This document shows positions 12,771 through 24,748 of a stretch of 64,000 bases of DNA, in pieces; position 1 is the first letter of the stretch; every line of letters starts with the position of its first letter. A model generated the notes under the pieces. It ran no database searches and was not told where the DNA came from. It worked only from the letters and a program-made list of their open reading frames with translations. The stretch comes from Sipunculus nudus (Eukaryota > Annelida > Sipuncula > Golfingiida > Sipunculidae). The stretch spans positions 31,902,956 to 31,966,955 of the forward strand of contig CM049318.1 in assembly GCA_026874595.1 (NCBI GenBank), read 5' to 3'. The translations under genes were made by a program, and so were the position numbers.

Positions 12771-13130
12771 GACACAAAAGCTTCAACAAAAACGTATATG
12801 TTGCTTCGTTTCTCGTGTTAAAGCTTATGCCCTCATTAAGTTTTCAATTTGATACAGGAGGATTTTAACAGCACGAAGTATATAGTTTTCAACATTACTT
12901 ATTTACCAGATGGCGCAGCTAAGACACCTTGGGGAGTACCGATATTTTAATCACTGGCCTAGTTTCTGATAGATGGCGCTCGATGGACCCTTCGCGACCA
13001 CATGCAAAGTTGCTCACGCGTCTTACGAAAAATATTAGTATATAATATTCTAGATATTACTCAAGAGTTAGGCCACAGAAGAATTGCGTGACACAGTTTT
13101 AATGAATAATCAGTACCTAAACATGCATAG

Positions 13131-13420
13131 GTGGGAGCAGTGGCGTAATGGTTAAGGTGCCGGGCTTATGATCGAGAGGTCGTGAGTTCGAAACTCAGTA
13201 AGACCCCCACCGTGCCAAGACCATTAGGCAAGGTCTCAACCGCAAGTGTTCCTCTGTTCACCCAGCAGTAGAAAAGGGGGCCGGTAAATACTGGGAAGGT
13301 AACGTGCAATGGACTAGCGTCCTATCGAGAACGAATTTAACTCCTAGGTCGCTTCACGCTACATAAACCGGGATGAGTTCTGGCCTGGTGAGCCATTAGG
13401 CTTGGATGTAAAAACACAAC
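13131..13420 (+). mobile_element. tRNA-derived SINE
   Basis: The head resembles a tRNA, with an A-box-like TGGCGTAATGGTTAAGG and a B-box-like GTGAGTTCGAAACTC, both pol III promoter elements. A ~200-bp body follows, containing CACCCAGCAGTAGAAAAGGG, GCAATGGACTAGCGTCC and AACCGGGATGAGTTCTGGCC. That conserved body resembles the central domain of SINEs widespread in aquatic animals. The cloverleaf is imperfect and a non-tRNA body is attached, so this is a retroposon rather than a tRNA gene. Confidence 0.7.
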
Positions 13421-13655
13421 AGTAGTAATTTCGAGGTTGTAGAAAGATAAATACATTTCAGACTTAGATGAAGAAATTACGGATCATGACCTACACAAAA
13501 GCACTCCTTATTGATTGAGACCAGTATTGTTCATATATCTCGTAGTTCCCGGTAAACATAGCGTGTGTGATCAGTAAATCGTAGGAAGACGATGCAGCAT
13601 ATACCAGCGGTAAATTTAGTCAGATAGAAATCATTCAAGGCAAGCTCATGCAATT

Positions 13656-13661
<6 letters not shown>

Positions 13662-13705
<44 letters not shown>
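13662..13705. repeat. (GA)n microsatellite
   Basis: Uninterrupted GA dinucleotide array of about 44 bp. Confidence 0.98.
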
Positions 13706-13707
<2 letters not shown>

Positions 13708-14943
13708 ATGGGAATTCTACTTCAAATAAGACATTTCAAATATATAATTGTTACACAGATTCACAGTTCCATTTTTTTTTTCTACGGTAATAAATTGGGA
13801 CCAAATCTTTGGTATGATGGGTATGTGCGTATGCAAACCTTATCATCTGCATTAGTGACTATACCATTTCTTGATGGCGTTCTTGAATCCGCATCATGTG
13901 CCGGATTCACACAAAAATCTGATTTTTTTACCCATACACAAAATGTTCTGAAAAATGTCATGAGACTCCGTTCATCGTTGCGTGATGAACAAACACATCA
14001 TCACACACAAACACCCAATGAATGGGGAACGCCTATCCTGATGGCTAGTAGAATCTCAATTTAAAAATATTCAAGCCTCCACCATTCACTTAGTTGGTAC
14101 AAATTATCAGGATCATTCGTCATTCGTGGCTGTACATTCGCGCATGTACTTTGATGACGTTCCTGTTTGCTAATGTTTGCTTGTTGGAGAGTTTTTATCT
14201 TGACGTGTTTTAGCAAGACCTCGAAGACGGCTCATTTTCTAAAACCGAAATGTAATCAAAGTACTAGTCTCTGGTGACAAATTTGAAACTCGATATTTAT
14301 CTATGTGATTTACCTAATTTTCGTGGAATATGATACCAGAGTACACCAATACAAAGTCATATATGTAGTTTTGTGATCATCAGAGTGGATTGCATCCGCT
14401 CTTTATCGATATGTTATAATCAAATGGAAAGTAACGCCTGTCATTTAAAAATGGCTTAGCGCTCTAATCATGTATCTAAGATTAGCAGTCATTTTAAAAG
14501 AAAGAGCTAAGCGGCATCGTATTGGCTGATCAATTTGATATTAATTTTATGAATCATTAATGGTTTGAAAATAAAATTAAGGAGAACAACCTTATTTACA
14601 TATCATAATTCAAGGAAATCGTTGAAGTAATGGCAGTGACCCAGTGATGACCTAGAAAAGCTTTCCGCCCAGGTAGTCGTAATATCTCCAGCTGGAATGG
14701 TATTTGCTATTTCTTACTAAAGTATAGCGAGGTTCACACATTAGGCAAAATCGCACAAACAAATTAGCCTATATTGTCCTTACAAGGTTTATGAAGAGCA
14801 CGTGTTTGCACTTTTGACTACGCGTTTTTCAATTTTAAACAGAATAAACAGTAAAAAGTTTAGGTTTGTTCATATAGAGAATTTGTAAAAAGAGAAGAAT
14901 GCAATCGGAAGAAATGTCGTTGCAACCAGTTTAGATTACAATC

Positions 14944-14946
<3 letters not shown>

Positions 14947-14984
<38 letters not shown>
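14947..14984. repeat. (TA)n microsatellite
   Basis: Uninterrupted TA array of about 38 bp. Confidence 0.97.
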
Positions 14985-14987
<3 letters not shown>

Positions 14988-17940
14988 TTTAAATATTTGA
15001 ACACTATGTCTCTTTCAATATTATTTGGTCAAAGTTACCCAAAGCCCGGCTCTCTCCACTGAGGTTCCATAACCGGTGTTGCTTCGAAAGTCGGTTGAAG
15101 AGGTCCCTGACTTCTGATTTAGACCACCCCTACCGAACACCACCATCCGAGCCGTGCAGGAGCCCTGTACTAGTTACATATTATAACTAGTTGTACAATC
15201 AATGTAAAATAAATCTTATTTGTATATAAATTTTATTTCAGACTAAATGCGTGCATGGCAAGATACACACACGGTTAGAAGATTACATTTTTCAGGTGTC
15301 TAGATTCAACTCTCTTACTCTTTTACTATGAGATGATAGTGTAGACTCTTTGCTTGCATGAGATAGAATAAGCACATATTTATATATATATATGTATTAG
15401 TATCACTGTCTATGAGAATTAGGTTATCCATACGAAAAAAGCCGGTATCTAATTCAAGAGAAGTCACAACCTATCGTTAAGACAGAGGGAATCTCTTGGT
15501 TTCTGGCGAGATATCACCATTATGCCATTTAGACGTTGACGGGATTCAAAATGGAGACCTACAACTCAGATGTCCAAAGCCGTCACTACTAAGCGACGTC
15601 CTACCCCTTTATATGCTATCTTTGTACTGTGGTGATTGTGCATGACAGCATGCTACTTTGGTGATATGGTTAGATTATCCTAACCAATTAGCTGCCGTTG
15701 ATTATGCATTTCCCGTTACTGTTTTAAATTACTTCATTTGCTTACTTAATGCACCCTTTTTAAATTACTAACATGTATTAATAGATATTATTAGAAATAA
15801 AAAAATATTTACATTTATTTGATATAAAAACTACCATCATGATTTTAGATAAAAAATTTTAGAGCGCACTGAGCCTTGCGCATGAGATAAACATAACCGA
15901 TAGTTATAAATTGGAATCCTGTGTGATTTACAAAAAGAAAACACTGTTGTCCTGTCAGATGATCTAAAAAAAATCTGGTATAAATAAAAAAAAAAGGTGA
16001 TTGCCATATTACAAAATTTCATGTAATAAACTTTTTGGTTCAGCAGTATTAATATTCAGGAATGATATTCATAACTATTCTATTCTCATAAGTGTATGTT
16101 CATTTGATAAAGCATGTGGTATGAATTACAAGTTTCCTAAATATTCCGCATTGGGGCATAAAGTTGACATAAAACTCAAACCATACTTTGCACTGAATTT
16201 TGATGTAATTAAGGTGTTATAAATAAAATGTATGTCTGGAACATAAGGGTTTATTATATTTTTCAACCTTCTGGTGTGAATTCGAAATTCTATCTTTTGC
16301 CTTGCGCCTCATTCCCTCATCATGCATCCATGAAAATTCAAAGATCAGCCGGCTTGAACACTGATTCCTGAAGTTTGATACCTGTTACAAATATTCTGAT
16401 AATACATGCATGTACTACATGAATCTACAAGCGTCCATAACGCCAGTAAATGAAAGTATTTTGTTGACACCAAGACACCATGCAAAGTGAATGCCAACTC
16501 GTTTAAAAGAAAAAAAAAGGTTTTTATCACGGAAATAGCATTACAGGAAAAAGTAGTGATATTTTACTGATACCCGTTGATTATTTCATACTAGCTTTAT
16601 CACAACATCATAATATTGTCCCACATGCGGCGTTTTTCCCCCCTTTTTCTAACTGTACGTTCAATTCTGCTTGAATCACAGGGTCATGAAAAGTGACCAT
16701 GCAAGTGTAGTTGCATGGTGACTTTCCAAATATGGCAAAGAACTAGTGCGAACCAAAAAAATGACACACGAGACCTTCGACCAAGGAAGCGGGGCATGTG
16801 GGACAAATCAGTCACAAGCCTCGCAAACCTCACGGCTTGCATAACATTTCACTGGCTATGACCGATACTTAGCAATCTGCAAAGGTATCTACAGGTAAAT
16901 TGATTATGTCATGAGTTCACCACCATAGTTAAAAGTTAGCACACAGCAAAATGTTATGCTCCTTCTAAATGTGTGTTGATTCTGTCTTCATACAAGAATA
17001 CAGTGTGATAGCCATCACCAAATGGCAAAAGAAGCATAGAATCTATACGACTAACAGGTTTGAGCTTCTACATAATTGTGTATCCTGTCTAAATAATTTA
17101 TGGATACGACTTTCCGTTTAAACACGCATGGTGTTTAAATACATTGAACTAGTACATGGATATTAAATTTAAGCACTACAATCTGATATTTCCAAACTTC
17201 ACCAATAAATGTTTACATAAATCTTAAGTTGATCGTAAATTTTTATATCATGTTTGTAGATTTTGAAAATCCTAATTATTCTTCGCAGACGTATCAGGCT
17301 CCAAATCTGATACCAGACATGCTAGCTAAATTTCTTTCATCCATCGCCTCTAAGGAATTCGGTCAGAAGAAATCAGAGAAAATAATATAATAAAACATAG
17401 CTAAGCAAATGACACTTTTACTTGAAATTGCAGTATTCAACAAATTTTACTTGATTTTACCGTTGGATGTACTGATAAAAAAGACTTTCAGCAAAATGGC
17501 ATTACGTACACAGAAGGCATAGAATCTGAGAGGTGTGAGCTTCTTATACTTGTCTTTTTCCTGCCGCGCATGCATTGAGTCTGATTTAGTTATTAAAAGC
17601 AAGATAAACCTTATTTTATATGGATTATTTATTTTATTATTTTATATCTTTAATATTGTTTATTTTAAAATAGTAAATATATTAATATATTAATAACAGT
17701 AAATATTATAAGCCCCTCTCCATGGCTCGAAAGGTTGATATCGTTAGTATAGATAGTGATAGGGGTGGAAGAAATCGGAAGACACGGAGAAAACAACCGA
17801 TCTTGGACAAACGACTACAACCCAATTTGATAGGAAAGATGTTGATCAAATCCAAGGCGCTAGTTTAGATAGACGAACGGTTTACCACTCGACTGTCCAT
17901 TTTGTTAATTTGAAACAGACATTAGGCTCAAATACTTATA

Positions 17941-17943
<3 letters not shown>

Positions 17944-17991
<48 letters not shown>
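17944..17991. repeat. (TA)n microsatellite
   Basis: Uninterrupted TA array of about 48 bp. Confidence 0.97.
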
Positions 17992-17993
<2 letters not shown>

Positions 17994-18780
17994 CTTAAAA
18001 AGTTACGTTGACCGTATATTCTAATTACATGTATTTAGGTTTCAAATATTCTAATAATTAGTGTTTAATGGACATATCAGCTTCTTGATGTTATAAAGAT
18101 TTTGACAGACAAGTTTCTTGCACCCTCCTCAAAGCAATTACATGTTACAGCATAAAGTGAAGTTAAAAGGAAGAAATATAAAACATGCATTCAAAACTGT
18201 TCAATTCAAGCATCAAAATACATGACAAAACAGAAAATCCTGGCCAAAAATGGACACCTTAATTTTAGAATAGTCACTTAGTATGCAACTGTTGTGCAGA
18301 ACTCCAAAAATTATTGCTGTTCGATGCGCTAGACAAAGGCAAATTGAGCATTATTTCAAAATCAATAAAACAAGAATTTATTCACAGAGTCATTATACAG
18401 ACTTTAAACCCTTATAAATGTTTTTCATGGTCTAAAACATAGAATAGTGCACTTACAATGCATTCTAGGAAAATTATTACCGTATATTTTGATATTTTAT
18501 AATTCGGGGTCATCTTGGCCGCCATCTTAGATTTTGACCAAGATTGGTGAATTGTGCTTGGCCCTATATCTGAAAATGTTGAGTATGGTAGGGACAACTG
18601 TTATGCCAAGTTTCATGCTTCTTTCCTATTTTGCACAATTCTTCTCTTAACAGCTGGACTATTGCCAGTGATAACAAACTTACGTCACAATGACTTTGCA
18701 ATTTTTATTGCCAAGCCTTATCCTCTAAGATACATCCAATCCACAAAACATATCATTTACCTAGCCTGACGCAACGAGCA

Positions 18781-19494
18781 TGTCCTTTGACCTCTAAACA
18801 TTTCCAGTCATATGACTACAGTTACCTCTGGGCGCATCACCATGCCCTGGATCCTTTCGGTCTCGCCGGAATCTGTCCCTTTCAATCAGGTACAGTTTCC
18901 ATTCCATCGGAGCCTTGCCTGCATACTTATCGGAGCCTTGTCTTCCTTAATCAAGCCGGAGCCCTTTCCTTGTTATGTTATTCCTATGGCCCTAAAATAT
19001 TTCACATCTTCGAGCCTTTTCTGTTGTGATCATTTCGGGATCCCCATACGTTTCTCCACCAAACGGCTGGACCTCCATCGCCGAGTTCCATGCTGCCTGC
19101 AACCAACGGGCCCGCTGTTTGGGTTCTTTTACGTTCTCATCCATTGTTGAACACGGGGCCGCCACTTAACGTCCTCATCCAATGGACGGCCCGTTTTGTT
19201 CCATTCGCAGGCGGGCAACTAGAATTCCCGGATCCTTGTTTTACCTTTCCCACCCTTTCAAGTGGGATGATAACACTTGGCCTTCTTCAGACACTGATTT
19301 CTCCTACGCTAGCCAGGGGTTCAGGTCTTTGTTGAACGCCTTGTGTTTTACCTTCCCGAGATAGCCCTTGCTCAACCTCTAAATGTGATGGCTCACCTAT
19401 TCGATGTCGGCTTTCTCTTAAGCACGGCAGCCCCAGTCCTAAGTGGGAGTATCAAGGCTAGCCGCGAGGCTTTGTTCTGAAGCATTTGGAAGCG
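18781..19494. other. GC-richer non-coding block, nature unknown
   Basis: This ~700-bp stretch is richer in G+C than its surroundings and carries overlapping open frames of 60-112 codons in several frames. None has a recognisable domain, and the simultaneous openness of two frames fits base composition better than a gene. It may be an unrecognised repeat or an exon-bearing fragment. Confidence 0.4.
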
Positions 19495-20600
19495 TCTTAC
19501 CCATATCCTCCGAGGTATGATTCTGATAAGTAGCGACCACAATAATAAAAATTTGATACAACATTATCTGAATAACTAATGCATTGATTGCCATAATTCT
19601 TTGCATGCACATTGATCATGGAGGGTTTCTTTTGTTCCTACAGATTGTGGCGCCACCTGTTTTTTAATGTTACGCATTTTTGTCTACACTGAGGCCTCCA
19701 AAATGAAGAGTTCGTCTGTTAACAGGACATAAATTGTTACCATTGTGCCTTAGATTCTTCTTATATGACATTAAGGGAGGTCCATGAAATATCGCCTTGA
19801 GAAATCTCTGTTAGCTATATCCTCAGAGCCATGTTTATTAAAAAACCTCCAGTATCTGAATCACTAATACATTGATTGCCATGATTCTTTGTATGCGTAT
19901 TGTTCCTGGAATGTTTCATCAGTTCCTGCAGACTAGTGGCGCCTTTTATTTTTAACACCTACATAGAAGCAGTCGTCCGTTAACAGGGCGCACATAGTAA
20001 CTGTGGAAATAGAATCGTTTAAGTTAAAACCCAGAGGGTTCCATAAAAAATCTCCCTATAAACCTGAGACTATGTCTCTGTTACCCATATATTTTGAATT
20101 ATCGGGCTAATAAGTACAGACCAGAATAGTTAAAAAATTGATATAAATTTACCAGTATCTGAATAACTAATGCATTGTTCGTCATGAATCATTGTACGCA
20201 TATTGATCATGGAGTATTTCATCAGTTCCCGTGTTTTTTTTCGACTTTTTTACGCATTTGTTCTCTATTTTAGAAACCTTCATATAAAGCAATTTGTATG
20301 TTAATAGGGTACAAACTACAACCAAAAGACCTAGAATATTATATCTAAACACCCAGGGAGATCTTAGACAAATCTTCTTGGAAACCTGAAATAAGGCCAA
20401 AATGAGCTATAATCTGCAAGATATACGAATGAACATGATTTGAACAGCCTATACGACAGATTTGCATAATTGGTAACAGTTTGACCTAGAAACCACTCAT
20501 TTGAAAAAAAAAATCCAGGGAGTTCCTGGTGTTAAATTTCTTGGAAACCTGAAAAAATTTCACTGCGATCTATATTCTGCAAGCTGTGTATAAAGACATG
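19495..20600. repeat. Diverged tandem repeat, unit about 288-303 bp, roughly three copies
   Basis: The landmark TATCTGAATAACTAATGCATTG (with substitutions) recurs at 19565, 19853 and 20156. Between landmarks the order is preserved: GATCATGGAG.., GTGGCGCC, GTCTGTTAACAGG, GGGAGGTCCAT, TCTCTGTTA. Divergence is high, so the array is old. The same motifs occur once near 12.6 kb. Confidence 0.7.
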
Positions 20601-20607
20601 ACTTTGA

Positions 20608-20649
20608 CAATAATAATAATAATAATAATAGAAATAAAAATAATAATAC

Positions 20650-20680
<31 letters not shown>
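20608..20680. repeat. (TAA)n microsatellite, interrupted
   Basis: TAA/AAT trinucleotide array with short interruptions. Confidence 0.93.
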
Positions 20681-20681
<1 letters not shown>

Positions 20682-21170
20682 TAAAACGGTAGGGATCTGA
20701 GGCCAAATGATAACAATAATAGGGCTTGTGGGAGACTACGGCCAGAGGCCCAATGATAATAATTATAATGATAATAGTTTTTAAGGGGCAGGGGCCCTAT
20801 TGATAATAATACTAAGACTTCAGGGGGTTTAGCTTCCTTAATAAGAACAACAATGTAGGGAAGAAGTGGAAGAAGAAGGAGAAGAATGTAGTTTTATTGA
20901 AACGACACAGTTATAACAATCAGTCTGATGTGTTTGAGGCCCCAAGCACAGAGCTCCATGTAATATTCAACATAAGTATGCGCATATTCCTGGGCTCTAT
21001 CATAACAGGTCTTTAAGGGCCTTAGGTCTCAAGTATGCTTCTGCATCTTGCATTAAATAGTGCAGTAAGAAGGAATGAAGAATAAAAATCAGGAACCAGG
21101 CGGGTTCCAGTAACCTTCAGTTCTGGTTCGAGGATATAACGTCTGAATCGGGTACTCATTAATATTACTG

Positions 21171-21204
21171 CTACTGCTGCTACTACTACTACTACTACTA
21201 CAAC

Positions 21205-21257
<53 letters not shown>

Positions 21258-21280
21258 TAAAAATGATAATAATAATAATA
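21171..21280. repeat. Compound (CTA)n-(AAT)n microsatellite
   Basis: A CTG/CTA run passes directly into an AAT run with few interruptions. Confidence 0.93.
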
Positions 21281-21388
21281 CCAGAGTAGGGGCCGGAGGT
21301 CCTAAGAAAAAGGTTATATTTATAAGAGGTCTAAGAGCATTAGACCCTCTAAAAATAACAACAGGGCATTAGGTGGCTCGATGTTCAA

Positions 21389-21409
21389 TAATATATATAT
21401 ATATATGTA

Positions 21410-21450
<41 letters not shown>
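21389..21450. repeat. (TA)n microsatellite, interrupted by TATG units
   Basis: TA array with three TATG interruptions, followed by an ATT run. Confidence 0.93.
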
Positions 21451-21453
<3 letters not shown>

Positions 21454-22087
21454 TATCATTATTATTATTATTATCCTGGATCCTGCCTTGGCTCAGTGGC
21501 TAATAGTATCTTCAATTATAACAGTTGAAAGGGGACTTTTAATTTAAAACCCTCCTGTTTATTTCCTTTTTATATATTCCCTATTTAAAACATTCCCATT
21601 TGCAGAATTCACCTCTGCATCGTAACAATTTTTAGTTTGAGTTATATGTATTTTTTACACAATAGGTAGATAGCATGGTTGTATATTATGTTAAATATAG
21701 ATGTAAAGGTTAGCCTTTGATTCTTTTTACATTTTTGTACCAGCTTTTTTTTTGTTCGAAGTTCACTGTTGTGTGGCTCTTTATTTTAGCTCTTTGTAGA
21801 AATTATTTGTAAATAATCTGTTATTAACTTTAAATATATTTCTAGCCGAGGAGCTTATCCAGCATTTAGGTAAAGGAAGGGACAGGTCCAGGAGGAATAA
21901 AGACAAACCTAGGAATAGGTCCCAAAATCCGGAAAGAAAGGCATCCAGGCTGCAAAAATGTTCTGAAACACAAAATTGTTCTACTTCCACAGTCTGCAGT
22001 AAATTATATACAAAAGAATTGGTTGCATTCTGGACACATAGCTCTAAATATTGGTATATATCATCCATTGGTACCATCCTTGGTGGA

Positions 22088-22093
22088 AATATG
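22088..22093. repeat. Left target-site duplication of the Polinton
   Basis: AATATG lies immediately outside the first base of the left inverted repeat. The same hexamer lies immediately outside the right end at 62614-62619. Six-base duplications are the rule for Polinton/Maverick insertion. Confidence 0.9.
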
Positions 22094-22303
22094 AGTAGTA
22101 TATAGCGACGTATTATAAATGTCTCCCTTTATTAGGGTGAACTTTACCCTTTTTGTGGGTGAACTTCGCCCTTTGAGTAGACCAGAGGGTTGAAGTTCAC
22201 CCCAGAATGGGTCACAGTGCCCTCACCTGGGGGCGAAGTTAACGCCTGGCGGGGGGGGGGGGAGTTTTCATGGGGCAGAACTTGTCTGGGGGTAGAAGTT
22301 TAG
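22094..22303. repeat. Left terminal inverted repeat of the Polinton
   Basis: It begins AGTAGTATATAGCG, and its reverse complement is found with few mismatches at 62408-62613. It is built from variants of GGGTGAACTT / GGGTAGAAGTT. Similarity between the ends stops at about TAGAAGTTTAG, although more diverged copies of the same short motif continue inward on both sides. Confidence 0.93.
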
Positions 22304-22444
22304 CTAGGTTCACCGTATTTGTGGAGCAGAAGTGATGTGGGCTAGATGTTCTCCCCACAGTGGATCACAATACCGTCACATGGAGGTGAAGTTAAGTCCT
22401 GGCGAGAGGGTGAAGTTAAATGAGGTAGAACTTTTCTGGGGGTA

Positions 22445-22493
<49 letters not shown>

Positions 22494-22539
22494 CTAGGCA
22501 AATGGAATCGTGTGACCAAAACAGGTGAGATTGTCGAGT
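22304..22539. other. Left subterminal region with motif repeats and a (TA)n tract
   Basis: Degenerate copies of GGTGAAGTTAA / GGTAGAACTTTTCTGGGGGTA continue inward from the TIR. A TA array occupies 22449-22491 and the first gene starts at 22540. The region probably holds the replication end and the promoter of the left gene block, which is inference from position. Confidence 0.5.
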
Positions 22540-23112
22540 ATGGCACATGTTAAGCGATTGAGCGGTAAGAGACGTATATGTCCAGAGAGTGCTCCATGTT
22601 GGGATGTGACAATGCAGATGATATATAAAAAATGCCCTTCATTTGTGAATTATGAAAATTTTGGGTTGAATATATACGAACGACAACCGGATATAACTGT
22701 TGGGCATATAGTATGTCAAATGTTGATACAATTGGATAAAATAGACAAAAACAGTGAAAGAATAGAAAATGAATATTACTCATGGGATAGAGCGGGTCCC
22801 TATGTGAAGTGTTTAGACCATGATGTTTTGGAAGCAAAAACCTTGTTTGAATCTTTAGAGTTGGTGTTCAACCGTGTTGAAATGGGAGATATCCGTAAAG
22901 AGATATACGAATGGTCAGGGGCATGTTTGAATGAAGTGAGTCAGTATTACCTGAAACTGTATGAGCGTTGTAGAGAGAAATGCGCTAAGGTTGAGATGAA
23001 AATGTTCACGCGGGAAATACTGAGGGAAGTCAGCCATAAGTTGTTTGAACTGTCTAAGAACTTAGGTAATTTTGTGATAGATTTGAAGTTGCGAGGTATA
23101 AAATTAGCGTGA
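22540..23112 (+). CDS. Unrecognised protein, 190 aa, first gene of the Polinton left block
   Basis: ATG at 22540; an in-frame GTG lies 15 bases upstream, but a eukaryotic element should use the ATG. The product is mixed alpha-helical and moderately charged, with scattered Cys (RRICPESAPCWD near the N-terminus, YERCREKCAKVEMKMF near residue 145). There is no signal peptide or membrane segment and I recognise no domain. It is the left-most gene, about 240 bp inside the TIR, and is followed within 40 bp by a broken gene of similar style. It may belong to a set of small helical accessory proteins found at both ends of this element (inference). Confidence 0.7.
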   Translation: MAHVKRLSGKRRICPESAPCWDVTMQMIYKKCPSFVNYENFGLNIYERQPDITVGHIVCQMLIQLDKIDKNSERIENEYYSWDRAGPYVKCLDHDVLEAKTLFESLELVFNRVEMGDIRKEIYEWSGACLNEVSQYYLKLYERCREKCAKVEMKMFTREILREVSHKLFELSKNLGNFVIDLKLRGIKLA

Positions 23113-23146
23113 AGGTCGTGAGAGGTATCATTCTGTCGTGTACAAG

Positions 23147-24131
23147 ATGGAAGTGTTTGAAACTAGGGAAGCTGCGATGATGGAGAACGATTTCGTACTA
23201 TTGAAGAGGGGATGTTGTACGCGGGACAAGTATTGTAAATATGTGCACCCTCAAGCACAAAGACACCCAATGAAAACAGCCGTAGATCACATGCGTGGAA
23301 CTGACTGCTGTTCCACAGGGTTGTGTGAAGGGGGTTGATTCGTATGTTAGGTAGGGTTTTCTACCTATACAATCGATTTGAGAAATGTAAGAACCAGTTT
23401 CAATTCGCGAATTGGCAATCTTTCATTGTTGATGCAACATCATTGTACGTGGTTTAAAGGTTGTAAGAGCTGTGTGAGGTTTTGTGTGAACGTATTGATT
23501 ATGAAAAATGTTACCGTTTGGAGAAAAACGCTCCGGACCATATATTAAAAGGAGCTCTCTGAACATTTGGTGACATTCAGAAAGATATAGCTGAATTATT
23601 TGTGAGAGAGTTTGAAGAGTGTAGAAAAAATGACCCTCACAGTTCCGGGGTTGAATATTTTGATATATTGCGTGATTATATGGCCCAGAAAGATTTACCA
23701 GGTTACAGCAGAGCGTGTTAAAAATGAAGGAGACTGTAAGCACTGACATGTTGATGAGTAGGAAGCTGTTGAGCATGTATCTGGCCACAGATATGAATGT
23801 GTTACCGCGTTCGAATGAGGTTTTGCTAACCTACCTAAGAAAACACATGTACCGTGGGTACCAGTATTTACTTTTTGCTGGTGTAACGAGTGTAGATATG
23901 TCTTTTTTAAAAGAAAAAGGAGCGTTGGAGTGGGTGAAAGAGATACAAGCTTTCGGAGAAGAGATGATAAATGTGGATATTCCTGTGAAGGGGTATGTAG
24001 GATACAAAGTAAAAAGCCAGTTGTACAAAATGGGAGAGTTGTTTTGGTTCCATTTGGTGACACAGATAAGGCAATGTGTGAAATTAACAGCTTCTGAGAA
24101 GCCGCTGTGGCCTTTCCCGGAATTAGCTTAA
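23147..24131 (+). pseudogene. Broken accessory gene(s) of the left block
   Basis: The first frame runs from the ATG at 23147 to a stop at 23338 and contains the Cys-rich RGCCTRDKYCKYVH. A second coding-like stretch at about 23485-23705 (ERIDYEKCYRLEKN, then ELFVREFEECRKND) is in a different frame and has an internal TGA. A third piece, 23724-24131, is open for about 135 codons (MLMSRKLLSMYLATDMN, MGELFWFHLVTQIRQ). The helical, Lys/Glu-rich style matches the gene before it. I read this as one or two genes broken by shifts and stops. The function is unknown. Confidence 0.5.
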
Positions 24132-24217
24132 AGGAGAAGTAATAAGTGAGGGTGAAGTACAATACAGCTATAAAGGGGCTAAAGTGACAGCACAGGGCAT
24201 TTGGTTACTGATATTGT

Positions 24218-24748
24218 ATGAGGATGGATCAGGAACACAAAGTCATGGAAGGCTTAGTCCGGCGATCAGTGGCCATCGGTCATCACGCTTTGGCAACGGT
24301 GACTGAGTTAGCTGATTACATTTCAATGAAACAGAACTCCATTGAAACGCCAGGAGAAAAATGGAAAATAAACACACACAGCGGTTTGTACGAAGTGTAC
24401 AGGTACAACCCTAAACTAGGAAAACACGAATGGGTCGTGTTGTATGAAGAGGACCCTTTCTGTTGTGAAAAAAAGAAAAAATTCCTCCCCGAAAAAGATG
24501 AAAAAGAAGAAGAAATAGAGGACCCGCCAGAAAACAGTCAAGACTCTGATGCTACTGAATTGCTGGAACCGGGAGCCGATGTGAGTGAGAGTCAACTGAG
24601 TAGAATGTTAGATAATGTGATTGATAAACTGGATAAATCTGTGCAAAAGTTGAAGCGGTCCAGAAGAGTTGAGAAATTCCTGGATGACGTACTGGAAGAA
24701 ATCGATGGGGATGCTGAAGGTGGGAAGGATGAAGTGGACAAACAATGA
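24218..24748 (+). CDS. Unrecognised protein with acidic, coiled-coil C-terminus, 176 aa
   Basis: ATG at 24218. The N-terminal half (HHALATVTELADYISMKQ, then a Trp/Tyr-rich GKWK...EVYRYNPKLGKHEW) looks folded. After a lysine run the C-terminal half is strongly acidic (EKDEKEEEIEDPPENSQ) and ends in a helical LSRMLDNVIDKLDKSVQKLK segment. No family is recognised. An acidic tail next to a very basic small protein (24933-25112) is a pairing seen for DNA-packaging or histone-chaperone-like partners, but that is inference only. The frame is intact. Confidence 0.65.
   Translation: MRMDQEHKVMEGLVRRSVAIGHHALATVTELADYISMKQNSIETPGEKWKINTHSGLYEVYRYNPKLGKHEWVVLYEEDPFCCEKKKKFLPEKDEKEEEIEDPPENSQDSDATELLEPGADVSESQLSRMLDNVIDKLDKSVQKLKRSRRVEKFLDDVLEEIDGDAEGGKDEVDKQ

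Larger units (their letters stand above)
6940..13130. other. AT-rich host DNA without a recognisable gene
   Basis: Both strands carry only short open frames with no family resemblance. Visible contents are the microsatellites listed separately, a poly-T run near 9820 and scattered A/T homopolymers. Nothing supports a protein or stable RNA gene. Confidence 0.6.
13421..18780. other. AT-rich host DNA without a recognisable gene
   Basis: It contains (GA)n at 13662-13705, (TA)n at 14947-14984 and 17944-17991, and a short imperfect hairpin at 16693-16722. Open frames are short and resemble nothing known. Confidence 0.55.

Noticed and set aside
13131-13210. Apparent tRNA gene
   Set aside because: A- and B-box motifs are present, but the cloverleaf is imperfect and a SINE body follows directly, so it is a retroposon head.
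18787-19364. Overlapping + strand frames up to 112 codons in a GC-richer block
   Set aside because: Several frames open at once, no domain, no splice or promoter support.
23695-24162. Long reverse-strand open frame (155 codons) opposite the left block
   Set aside because: Antisense shadow of the + strand gene fragment; composition (Leu/Ser/Pro/Thr-rich) is typical of antisense translation.
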